Assembly: GCA_029961685.1 (NCBI GenBank)
Contig: JARWKL010000008.1
Span: 3,908,501 to 3,972,500 of the forward strand
Length of the DNA: 64,000 nucleotides
Source: Aristolochia californica
Lineage: Eukaryota; Streptophyta; Magnoliopsida; Piperales; Aristolochiaceae
Direction: 5' to 3'
The notes under the pieces are model-generated. The model saw only the letters and a program-made list of their open reading frames with translations. It was not told the DNA's origin and did not search any database. Below, one piece after another: positions 1 through 11,700 of the stretch; positions within the stretch are counted from its first letter, which is position 1; every line of letters starts with the position of its first letter. A program made the translations under genes and the position numbers.

Positions 1-995
1 GCATCTATCCAGTTTCACTTCATATCAATCACTGATTCAGCATTTAGCCATGTTACATAGATATGGATAAGAGAGATATAAAAAAGAATATTCCCCCCGT
101 ACTTACTCCTGGTCTGAAGCCATAGAAAGACTATTGTTGGTCAAATCAGGGCGAAGAGGATGGAAGAAATGCAACTAACTCAAAAGTTCACACTTAGAAT
201 GGAGAGGTCCAACCTAAGTTGTTCTCTTGTTTATCACATCTCAACCAATGTGGAACTACTCAGTACTCAAACTCATGTATGAGCCCTCATAAGTTGTTCC
301 AAACTCACAAATAATTTTAGATGAAAACCCTACCATTGATGGAGACCCATCAGATCTTCAAGCACAGAAAGACATCTAACTCTAAATCTCTGACTTCAAG
401 TTGAGAAGCCTAACCCAAGTTCTTATACTGATTTGTGAATCACTACAGAACCAGTTTAGTGTCATTTTGAACAAGAAACAGTGTGCTCTCTTGTGCTTTG
501 GGGGAAAAAATTAAGAAAAAAACAACAAATTGCTTGGTCTAATACATTTCACGAAATTTTCTTACTTAAATATTAATTTATAGGATATAGACATATAGAA
601 CACAAAGTTTCTCAGTTAGCGTGCTCTCTTGCATTAAACTTCATACAGTTGCTAAAGGAAAAAGCAGAGAGAGAAGAAGGCTGGTGGTGTACCGGGTGGA
701 TCTGGCTTTTGGCTAATTGTAGCCATGGTGCTGCAACAGGCAAGGAGAAAGAGAAGCTATAAATCCTATATTTTTCTTTTCCTTTGTTTCTAAGACATAA
801 ATAAACCGTGAATCCTGCTTTCCTTTGCTTTTTTAAAGGTAACGAAATCACAAGAATTCTAACTTCAAGTAACAGTAAACCCCCATTCACAAGGAAAGTA
901 ACTTTTTCCATAGGTCCTAAAGTATTTGTGAGATCTCTGTTTTTTAAAGCATCAGAATACGAAAAGCAAGCGTATCCAAGAAAATTGCAACACAC
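1..995. other. No exon recognised; probable last intron of the oligoribonuclease gene
   Basis: This stretch lies downstream (minus strand) of the last recognisable oligoribonuclease exon, which ends with a clear GT donor at 996/995. I looked on the minus strand for the rest of the catalytic domain (the NSVY-D-FLFLKKYMP block and the C-terminal H/D block of the family) and did not find it. The remaining exons probably lie beyond the left edge. No other gene is supported. Confidence 0.5.
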
Positions 996-3900
996 CTCTT
1001 TCTCAGCTTCTTTTTCAGTGACTGTACTTTGGAGTACCCTTTCTGTCAACCCTATGGTGAGAGATAGGTCAGGCCCTCATTGTTCAGACCAAACATCATG
1101 GTGAGACAAAGGATAATGAAAAAGAAACAAAAATAAAGGACAAACCACTGGTTGCATGATGACTTTGGCACCATTCTCCCATATTCTCTAGGCATTCTTT
1201 GCTTTGATGAATCACTAAATCAGGACCCTGCAAAGATAAATCCTCAATTTAATTTCAAGGAAGTATGCTAATCTCACAATCAAAAGGAGTGGGGAGAAAG
1301 AATATCTATGCTAATCTCACAATCAAAAGAAGTGGGGAGAAAGAATATCTATGCTAATCTCACAATCAAAAGGAGTGGGGAGAAAGAATATCACCTCCAC
1401 CACTTTAGATAATTTACCATCTGTTACTATACAAGCAATCTCCAATATACGATCTACTTCAACATCCAGACCTACATTAAACACAAGTATTCAGTAAATG
1501 ATGGTTTTTCAAAAATAAAATAAAAATGTTAAATTATATATGGACTCTTTAAAAAAATATTCAGACTAAGCATCGTCAAATGTTCAATAGATCAGCATCA
1601 GTAGTACCTCGTCCTAACCATGTTCATATTTCTTAATAAATCAATCTCAGTTTTGCTCCATCATTTGCTAGCTTTATCACTAGATGGTCCTTTTTCAACA
1701 ACCATCCACATTAATTTTTTTTTTCAATGGCCATATGTTTTGTTTAATTACATCCTTCCTCTCTTTCTAGAAGTTCATCTATGACATCCATAAACATCTT
1801 TTAGTAAACTTGCTACAAGCAACATAAAATCATGCAAATCCATTTTGAATGACTCTCTGAACTTCTCATCTTATCTGACACATTTGTTTCTAATTTTGCT
1901 AACATGATACCTTGACATTATTAACACTCCCAACTATATCTTTTGAAGACAGAATTTTTTCACAACTTAACACTCCACTTTACAAAGCATGGATTTTCTA
2001 ACAAATGTGTGACTTTTGCCTTCACTTTTACCTAGGCATATACTTTATTTTTTTTGTTTTTCAGAAAAGGCGTGATTACCTAGGTATACACTTATGGCAT
2101 AACACAAAGACATTAACTTCTCTTCCGCCACCTAACATCCTTTTTGTGTGCTATAACCTCTATCTCCATTTCTCAATATGGAGACTAAGTTGTTAAAGTT
2201 AGGTCCAAGTCTATCCCAACATGACTAGACAAAGTTAAGAGGCATCTCCCCAAGTTATAAGCATAAAATTTTCCAAAATTTGGATCCATGTGAGACTATT
2301 CTTAACACTCCCCTTACATGTGGGACCTCTTTATAGCTCTTATAAGCAGACAACTTTGGGTAGAGGCCCACATACATGTTCCTGCTCTAATACCATGTTA
2401 AAGTTGGGTCTAGGTCCATCTCAACATGAGTTAGGAAATAACTTCCCAAGTTATAAACAAAAAAGTTTCCTCATCTTAAATCCACGCGTGACTATGCTTA
2501 ACATTCTCCATCACATGTGGGGAGATAACTTCCCAAGTTATAAACAAAGAATTTTCCTTATCTTAAATCCATGTGTGATTATTCTTAACACTCTCCATCA
2601 CATGTGGGACTTCTTTATGGCTCCTATATGCGGACAAATTTGGGTGGAGGCATATATAAATTTTTTTGCTCTAATACAACGTTAAAGTTGGGTGTAGATC
2701 CATCCCAGCATGACTAACCAAAGTTAGAAGGCATTTTCCCAAATTATAAGCACATAATTTTCTTTAGTCTGTATCCATATGCAACTATTCTTAACCTACG
2801 GGACAGAGGTTTTATCAAAGGCAGTTCACTGATTGACAAACGCATTATCAGATTTTCTTGCATTCTCCTTTTGTCCCACACCTATCCCTTCCTATCGGAA
2901 TTGTTCTCCTGTCTTCTGTCTCTTATTGTAATCTATTTCTTATCATGTTCAAGAAAAAGACCTAGATGTATAACTTGTCTGCAAATCTGCACCTAGGACA
3001 CATTCTAATGAAGAAAGAGAAGTGGTTTGCATTGATGACAAAAGATCAAAAAGAAGATCAGTTAGAATTTGCAACACAATCGTGTTATTGGTTACAAAGA
3101 GGGAGAAGTGGTACATAATAAAGTTACAAATTTACTTTACATCATATTAAGGGACTTTGTTACATAATTTTAAGCATGTGAATATAAATGCACCAAAAGC
3201 ATGAGAAAACTTTCAGACAGCGAGAAGTAATATAAAAGAAAGTGAATAAGCTGTGGTCACCAATAAAATACCACAAGAAGAAAATAATCAGAGGGGTGAG
3301 ATGAGAGCAGAAACCAGTTTCTGCTAAAGTCACCATTAACTAAAATGCAGTTTTTCTGCTTCTGTTAAAATTTGGGTAGAAAAGAAGAAAAGGGAAGATA
3401 TGCAACAAAATAACACAAGAACTCTTGGAAGGAAGACAAAATGAAAGAAAAGTAGACTCTTTTCAGTTATTTCAAGGAAAAAGATGCAAAAGCAACAATT
3501 GTCCTCTTACCAGTCATTTCCAAGTCAATCCATACAAGTGAATTCCTGAACTCTCCAGATGATTCTGGCAAAATTTGCACCTCAACTTTTCCATTTTTAG
3601 ATCCTGATATTTTCTCTCCAGATGATTCTGGCAAAATTTGCACCTCAACTTTTCCATTTTTTGATCCTGATATTTTCTCTCCAGATGATTCTGGCAAAAT
3701 TTGCACCTCAACTTTTCCATTTTTAGATCCTGATATTTTCTCTCCAGATGATTCTGGCAAAATCTGCACCTCAACTTTTCCATTTTTTGATCCTGATATT
3801 TTCTCTCCAGATGATTCTGGCAAAATCTGCACCTCAACTTTTCCATTTTTTGATCCTGATATTTTCTCTCCAGATGATTCTGGCAAAATCTGCACCTCAA

Positions 3901-5505
3901 CTTTTTCATTTTTAGATCCTGATATTTTCTCTCCAGATGATTCTGGCAAAATCTGCACCTCAACTTTTCCATTTTTAGATCCTGATATTTTCTCTCCAGA
4001 TGATTCTGGCAAAATCTGCACCTCAACTTTTCCATTTTTAGATCCTGATATTTTCTCTCCAGATGATTCTGGCAAAATTTGCACCTCAACTTTTCCATTT
4101 TCAGATCCTGATATTTTCTCTTCAACCTTTTTACTGCTTTCATCTGTGGAAAGGGAAACAGTGTGATCCATAAGAATTTAAAATAGAGAAAATGGGCATC
4201 ATCAAGGTCCCATCAATTAAAAAGTGAGTGAACTGAAATAATGCACTCCTAAAAATAGATAAAAGGTCCTAGTGAAGATCATTTATTATTTGTGCAACCA
4301 GGGCCTACCATGCAATCAGGCCTTTGTGCCTCTTCAACATATAGAATTAACAGAGTTCATGCACTTCAACAAGTAAACTTGCAATGTTAATAAACACCAA
4401 GTCCATCGGAAAATCAATACGCTATGAATACACTAAAGAAGCATGGCAAGCAGACGTATTTGGTTAACAAAATACTTATGTACATCAGCATAAAAAATTA
4501 TAAAAATTACCTGATTTAGTGAATGACTTTTTTTTACGACGCTTGCTTGCCTTCAGCCTTCTGCCATCACCTAAAATGTAATACCCTCTTAAATGATAAT
4601 GTTGTCAAGGACATTTTAATGCTCAACCATATATTCTTCCATGATGAATGCACAAAAAAAGTCTAAACAGCACATGCAAGTGATACATGGTATTATAACA
4701 GAAATCCTCAGCCATGAACGAAAAATTTAAACTCATCTCCATATCATCCTAGAGGAACACTATCTACTTCCAAATAAGTGTCTTTCTTATCCAACTTGGC
4801 ATTTTTTACATCTAAGTGACAGTTCATTCCCAAAGGGAGTGTTTCTGCTGATAGGAAACCATAGGAAAAATAACTTGCGAAATTTTTTTTCTGTTTAACC
4901 AATAAATTTCTGGTATTTGTGCTAATTTTTTTGGATAAGAAATTTTTTCACTTGATTGACCATGATTCTTCGTACCTTTCAAAAATATTAAAGAGGATAA
5001 GAAAATAAGTTCCTAGTGTTCCACCAGGAAACCATGAGAGAAATAAACCAAGAAGCAGCAAATGGATCAAGATCACTCACCTCTTACTTCTAGATTATTT
5101 TTGTATTATTTACAAACCTTCGTATTTGGTTATTATATATAGACACAAGCACTATAGTTAGTTCTCCTATGTTTGCTATTGCAGCACAAACGCTAAGAAA
5201 ATTCTAGTAAAAGAAAAACTTTTGTAACAGGAACATGATTTTTTCGGCATTTTGTTTTCCTATGAAGTTACAAACGGTCCCAAATTACCTATAAACTCAA
5301 TGACCTTAAATGGTGTTTGTAACAGAGGAAAGCAATTACCTGAATTGGAATCATCCTTACAACCCTTGGCAGGAGCACTTGATTCAGTTTGTTCTTTGTA
5401 ACCATCCTTACAACCCTTGGCAGGAGCACTTGATCCAGTTTGTTCTTTGTCGTCCTCGGCCTCCATCTTAAGTACAGAAAAGACGTTTGTGAGACGTTTC
5501 ATCAT
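996..5505 (-). CDS. Oligoribonuclease (DEDD 3'-5' exonuclease) with repeat-expanded N-terminal region; 3' part outside window
   Basis: Oligoribonucleases degrade 2-5 nt RNA remnants to mononucleotides; plant and animal forms act in mitochondria and/or the nucleus-cytosol. I assembled six minus-strand exons with GT/AG borders and consistent phase: 5340-5505, 4511-4570, 3511-4143, 1395-1471, 1146-1227, 996-1051 (358 residues). Residues 278-287 read LVWIDLEMTG, holding the first catalytic pair D282/E284. The next exons read VDRILEIACIVTDGKL, then GPDLVIHQSK with MGEWCQSHH, then GLTERVLQS with KEAEKEV, all family signatures. The second catalytic Asp and the His/Asp pair belong to exons not in the window. 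Unusual: nine 21-residue repeats (residues 84-272) precede the catalytic core. Exon 2 encodes a basic KRRKKK run that could be a nuclear signal. The start at 5505 is the first of two adjacent ATGs; a possible AG acceptor at 5518-5519 means a 5' leader intron or more N-terminal sequence is possible. Confidence 0.85.
1264..1392. repeat. 43-bp tandem repeat, 3 copies, abutting a splice donor
   Basis: Copies start at 1264, 1307 and 1350 and differ by about one base. The array lies in the intron between oligoribonuclease exons 1395-1471 and 1146-1227 and ends two bases from the GT donor (minus strand) at 1394. Confidence 0.9.
2194..2800. repeat. Degenerate direct repeats of roughly 200-280 bp inside an intron
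   Basis: A module starting GTTAAAGTT(A/G)GGT and continuing through CCCAAGTTATAA and ACATGTGGGA begins near 2194, 2398 and 2681, with partial copies between. It lies in the large oligoribonuclease intron 1472-3510. The GTTAAAGTTGGGT start and a GATCCATATAAGACTATT motif recur near 40507-40576, so this is a dispersed repeat rather than gene-specific DNA. Confidence 0.7.
3554..4120 (-). repeat. 63-bp coding minisatellite, 9 copies
   Basis: Nine consecutive 63-bp units encode near-identical 21-residue repeats that start EKISGSKNGKVEVQ and end ILPESSG. The first unit has SEN instead of SKN and the fourth has NEK instead of NGK. Because 63 is divisible by three, a second minus-strand frame also stays open through the array; the GT/AG-consistent frame that leads into LVWIDLEMTG is the real one. 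Units are charged and Ser/Gly-rich, so they are probably disordered. Confidence 0.95.
5350..5451 (-). repeat. 51-bp in-frame duplication in exon 1 of the oligoribonuclease
   Basis: Two 17-residue units share the core SSAPAKGCKD (protein residues 19-35 and 36-52). This is a second, unrelated coding duplication in the same gene. Confidence 0.9.
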
Positions 5506-8500
5506 CTCCACAAGCAACTAAAAGAAACCCCACAGAAACAAAAGAAAGCTTAGACGGAAAGAGAAAAATGAAACTATAAATTTACAAACAAAGACGGACT
5601 ATTAGGCTCCGAACACAATGAAGATCGGTTACCAGAAATGGGTTAACAGGCCGAGAGGGTTTAAGGTTATCGACGGAAAACCTAAACCTTCTGCCTCGTG
5701 AAAAGGAGCAAGACTTGATGGAATTTTGAGAAAGGGTGGCTTCGGTGAGATGTATGCATCCGAGTAATTTCTTTTTCTGTTTTCAACTTTTTTCTGGAGA
5801 AACTCGTCAACAAAGTGATGAATTGGAGAAACAGTAAAAAGGAAGATGGAGGGTCGAGATCCGTAGTAACAGTGAGAGTCTAAATCAAATTAAATCATAT
5901 AATCATACTCAACAACGAAGAAAGGAAAGCTCTTCCAATTAAAATATACTTTGTCTCAAAAAAACTTTATAAACTTTTCACACTTTTACATGTGTGTCAC
6001 ACACAACTGAAAAGGAGAGTATGGGTTTTTGTATTTAAACCATAAAGTTCCATTGATTTTAGCAATGTGGGACTAAAAAGAAGGAAAGAATAATAGGGAA
6101 GGGGAAGAGAGGAAGGCAGGCATCGCACATGCCTTCCAATTTTTTCAAAAAATTCTGACATCCTTAGCCACTTTCACCAATAGATTTACACAAGTTCCTA
6201 AAACAGTTTTCCAATATGTTTTGTAGACCAAATATCCCTCATGAGGATTTTTATGTGGTATCTCAAAAACTGTGACTACCAACAGGATACCTGGGAACTA
6301 TTATTTCTTCGACTTGCTTATTCATGTAAGTTGAAATGTGCTATTTCTTTAATGTTCTTCTTCTATGCAACCTTGAGATTTACAACTTCATATGCAATGC
6401 TAACCTTGGTTGTTGGATAATGTGGACCTTCTTGTTGGATCTCCTAAGAGTATAGTAACTAGGACCCCTATCATGCTATGTAGATATCAAGTTTTTGCTC
6501 TTTCAAAAGTAGTAGATCACCCACACAGCCCCTTAGTAACTTTCTTAGCCATTGTTTTGTGGTAGTATGTTGCTAATAAACTGTTGGGGAAAATAGAACA
6601 ACTATGTTAGTATTTTATAAGTTGGAGGAGCTCTCTAGATATGTTTAAATTGTGATATTGTTGTAAATTATTTTTTTCTAATATATTGCTTCCCTTAGTC
6701 TTGTTTCTTATTATTTATGATGTCCATATCTGTTTAAGAGCATTCCTTGGGTGTAAGGGTTCATCATGGTATGGGTTTCTCTCTTCCTCTTGGAGAATTT
6801 CTTTCCTATGATGACAATTGATTGTCTTGGGACATTAGAGTTGAGAACAACCCAAAATGTTAAGCAAATAGACTCCTTTACATCTCCCTGCTCAAGCTTA
6901 TTATTTAACCTTCCAACTTTTTCCGGTCTACAATTAAGAATTGAAGTTATAGTCACTTTATTAGACAAACAATGTAGACCTACAGAAGTTCATGAATGTA
7001 TTTAAGTTGTCACTGAGGAATAGCCTACTAGTGAAAAAGATTAATTTCCTTTTAAGTGGTACATTGCTCCTCACAAATTTCTCATGATATCTCCTTTCTC
7101 ATATTTCCTCTGCATTAGCTCCTTCTCTACAACCCTGTCTCCATAACATATTTATTGGGAATTACAGGAAGTGTAGAAAAATCGTGAGATTTTGGCAGAA
7201 ATCTTGACTCAAATTCTCTCCCACTTCTTTTGTCATTTTCTGTGTTAGAAATGCTTACTTCTTTGTGATAAGATATTTATCCTTGGAATGTTCTCTTCTT
7301 CTGCTTGCCTCAAAATTTCCCATATATTTTTCTTGTCTATTCTAACATGTTGGGATCTTTAAACGTTTGTATAGTTGTTACTTCAATTTGACTCTCTTTT
7401 AATACTGCTTTGGTTCTAAAAATAGATGGACATCTTACGGGACAATCAAATGCATAATTCGCAAGCAACAAGTCCACCAAGATGAAAAGTATTGTCATAC
7501 TTGCGCTTACTCAAAGGGTAATGAAACTTCTTTTTCTCTTTTTTTTTTCTTTTAGTAACAAGTGGTAATGGGACTTGTGTGCCCCATAATCTGTATTTAT
7601 AGCTTTTTATGATCCATCCTGCTAAATGTTATAAAATTATGTCTCTATCGGTATCTTATGTTCTTAGCTATGAAAAGAAAAATCCAAGTCATGTCATTCA
7701 TTTCTTTTCCCCCAACAAAATAATGTTCCTGACATAGTTTATTCATGTGCAAGAGTTGGTGCTATGTGTGGCAAGCAAATGCTAGAAACAAAGTTCTACA
7801 AGCAAAGCAATGTCTCAGGAACAATATTGGAGTTGTTGGCTATACCTACATACCGGGGTTCTTGCTACCTTGGTTTGTAAAATACGTGTTTAAGACCCCT
7901 TGCTTTCAACAAACTGATGATTTCATTGTGTACACTAACACAAGAAAGTACTTTACATTGCACTTTCCATTGTGCATACTAACACAAAAAAATAATTTAC
8001 TTTTGACTTTCTCTTGCACTTGGTAATTCACTTTCACTTTCCGTTACACTTTCAAAGTGCACTAAACCTCCCAAAGAGAAAAGATTTTACCACTTCGGCT
8101 GAAATGATGGAAATTGGAGGATGTCAGCTAACGAAAAAGTTCCAATTCTAACTCGATGAGAAGCAGACGAGGAGAGGAAACATCGGAGGAAGTGGATTTT
8201 GCTATACTGGCGATTTCACAATAATGCCTTACAAGGTGAAAAAAATAAAGGATACGAGGAGAGATAAAAAAGGAGAAAAAAAAAGTAAAAAAAACAGCAG
8301 GGCTTATCTTGCGTTGTTGAAAGTTGCCACATCAAGTAGTCCATGTAAGTGCCATGTCATATGTGTGACTTGTAAGTGTAGCTACAAGGCTCATTAGTTT
8401 TTCTTAGGAGTTGGTTTCATACCCTATTTCCCAACGGCTCCAAGTTGAAAATAAACACTATCTAGTGAGTGAGGAGCAGATTCGCTATTCGACCGTTGGG

Positions 8501-8735
8501 GCGTCACGCTGCTGGCGTCTCAGTTCGAAACTCTTATCATTTTCTCTGAAACCTTCCTCGTTTCAGAGTTCCGAATCTCTTCGTTCAAATTCGTAGGAGC
8601 TACCTTCTTTCTCACCAAGAAAGAGTAATCTCTTTGTTACTCTTTCTAATTCCAGAAAAAGGTTTCTTTTTATCACTCATTCCTTTGCGTCTCTCTTTGT
8701 TCCACTGCGAGACAACCCTGCTCAATCTCCATGCA
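5506..8735. other. Intergenic region between divergent genes; nothing recognised
   Basis: The left end is the promoter/leader region of the minus-strand oligoribonuclease and the right end (about 8400-8735) the leader of the plus-strand coiled-coil gene. Short reading frames near 6711-7005 and 7745-8026 show no domain, no splice structure and no family resemblance I recognise. Confidence 0.4.
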
Positions 8736-11700
8736 ATGGAAGAGGATTATCTTACATGGCAAAAGATATACAAAAACCTCTTGTCACTGTTACAGATGCA
8801 ACAATCCCAACTTGAAACCCTCAACAATGAGCGGAAGGCTCTTGAGGAAACCATCCTCGTCCAGCGCAAACGTTGGGTTTCTGAAGTGAATCGCTTCAAT
8901 GATCGCATCTCAGAGGTAAGAGGATACTAGAAACCCCTCTGGTTAAATATGTTGGTTACTGAAGCAATTGGGGCTTCGTCTTGCTTGGTGGGTTTTAGGG
9001 TTCGTGATGGGTTTTAATGTTTCATGGTTTTATTGTCTTCGTTCAGTTGGAAGAGGAGGCTAAAAGGGATCAGAAGTTGTTGGAGGCCAAATCTTATCTG
9101 ATGATTGCCATAAAACAAAAAGAGGCTTCTCTGTACAAGCTCAAATCAAGTGAGTGGGATTTCGTTCATATCTTTACTGTTTGCGTCGTCATTATCCGGG
9201 ATTCCTGGTTTTACCTTATCGAAGGCTGGAATTAAGAAACCACAAGAAACAATTGACAAATCGCCTTTTTCAATTTCGCTAGCAAAGAGACCGGAAATAA
9301 TTTGTACAAAATAGGAGGCTGATATTTTTAGTAATTGGGATTTCAGTTGTGTGCTACTGATTTCTTTCCTGTTACTATAAGCAGAACGCTCTTCAAGTGA
9401 TTTGGAGGATATGAAACAGGTTTTGGAGTGGTTCTCTCTCAATCATTTACAACAGAATGTAAGCTTTTAAGTATGAGTTATTTACCGATCATAGTAGATC
9501 AACTTTACCTTAATTTTCTCAATATCTGCCTTTGGCTTGTAGACTGAATCAGCAAAACAAATGAAAGAAAGTGTTGGACCGACAGAAGTGGATGCCCAAG
9601 ATGAGAGACACTCAAAGAATTTTCAGGAAGAAATCAAAAGATTGAAGCATACAGTTGACAAGCTTACTTCTCAGAAGAAGTCTGAAGTTAATGCACTGCT
9701 GAATGAAAGGAATTTTGTCTGGAATCAACTTAAGAGGATGGAAAGTGATTACAGTAATCTGCTGAAGACAAAGTCCTTAGAACTTCATCAAGCTAATGAG
9801 AAAATTGAAAAGCTACTACTCAATGTTAAGAAGTCAGAGTTATCAGCTAAAGAAAAGGATGAGGCAATTGGTAAATTGAAAGGTGACCTTGCAAGGCTTG
9901 AGAAGGATGTAGATAGTCGCACTAAAGAGGTATCCAAACTTGCCAAGGAGCTCAGTTTGTCAAGAAGTTCAAAAAGGTCTACAGTTACACGAATGGTGAG
10001 ATGTTCTGAATCAGACTCAAGCAGTGGTGGCCTGAAAAATGAAACCCTCAGAGAAAAACAAGAGCATCTTCCATTTAGTAGGGAATTATCTCGTTTGCAA
10101 GCTTCTGGGTCCAGTAATACGATTTTGAAGGTTTGCTTGATACATTTTTTCTTATCCAAATCTGCTTTACAATTATTTCTCCTAGTATTCCTTTATAAAA
10201 ATATAATCAACTAGTCTATCTGGTGATAAGGATTTGGGGGATCTGGTTTTATGTATCACCAGTGGACAGTGGTAAGCTCTGGTATGTAAATTAGAGTTTT
10301 TCTGGGGGAGCAACACCTTATTTCCCATATTTATGTCTTTGCATCACCTTCTCCCTCCTTTGTAAGCTTGGTAAAAGTTGGGGGCACTAGGTAGAGTAAG
10401 GGGTGGTTCCTCCGTCACTGGATAGTATGAAAGAGATAATTTCTGTTAACTGGGTGTTCTACAGTTTACTGGTCATTCACGGAGAAGTGATAGTTATTTA
10501 TGAGGTCAGATAGGCAGTATGATCCATGAAAAACCTAAACACGCATCTTCTCCTTTTTTGTTTATGTTTTTGAATTTCAAGTGTTTATTTTCCTCACTCG
10601 AATCTTTTGGCAGTTCGAGTGTCAGGTTCAATCAATCTGGGTAGTTCCAAAAGATGTAGTTAGGAAGATTAGAATTTGAAAGTGCATTTTTTTGCGATCA
10701 GTTGGAACAAGTTTATATTTTGTCGTACAAGGTGAATTAAAGAAAATATAAAAAATAATGTATTTTAGAGTGGCCTTCTTTCTGTGCTTCAGAACTAACT
10801 ATTCACTGAGATTGGTTGTGGCTGCAGTATAATGTAGGCTGAGTTGGTTCATTCTGGGATAATGTTTAGGTGGTTGTGAGGGGTTTGCTTTCTCTTTTAA
10901 GCATGCAGTTATGGAGCTGCAGACCATTAAGTATAACAAAAGCGTTGAAACAAATGAAGAGAATGAAGCTTTTTCTTTTGTACTGGGGATCCAATCAGAT
11001 GATTCCTTTGCAGAAAAGACAAATTTTTGGTCTATGTTTGTGGTACACTTTATTTCAGTGGTTTTTATGATGAATTTAAAAAAATGTATTAGTATACTGT
11101 TAAACAGAACAATATAAAATTTTTGAAACAATGTGAAGAGACTACTAGACTTATTTTTTTACTTGAAAAATATATATTTTTGTTGAATAGTGATTTAATG
11201 ATATAAATCACTTGGTCATTTGAATCCTTGGAAGATTAACTAGCTAATATGTTCTTGTGTGTTGTTGCATAATGTAATTAGCCTTTTGTCTCTATCAGTT
11301 TGGGACTTTGCTGTAATAGCCTGTTTTTCCTTTTCATTGCTCATACATTCCTCCAACTAAGAATTTGTAGTTTTGGCCCTATATGTGAAGGAGATGATAC
11401 AAATGTAGAAAATAAATCTTTAAATTTTATGATTCTGGATAAGTTTTTTGAGGGTCAATGTTTTGGTATGAATTGATCTACATTTTACTATGGGCTTCAT
11501 TCAATGTAGTACTTGTCTTTTTGATTGAGGTTACTGCAAGTAAGGCATACGATGTCATGTCTTCTCCTATGAAAATTCTAGGAGGAAGGGCATCCCTGCT
11601 CAACCAATTGTGAAAGAAATTTTCTCCTTTAAGAAAATCTCCAAAACTCAAAAGGGGAACTTCAATATGGAGAAATTGTTTGCAGACCTAAGGAAGTAGT

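Noticed and set aside
3514..4143. A second long minus-strand frame through the 63-bp array (Lys/Arg/Gln-rich repeats)
   Set aside because: It is a frame shadow that exists because the repeat length is a multiple of three; only the other frame continues into the oligoribonuclease catalytic motif with valid splice phases.
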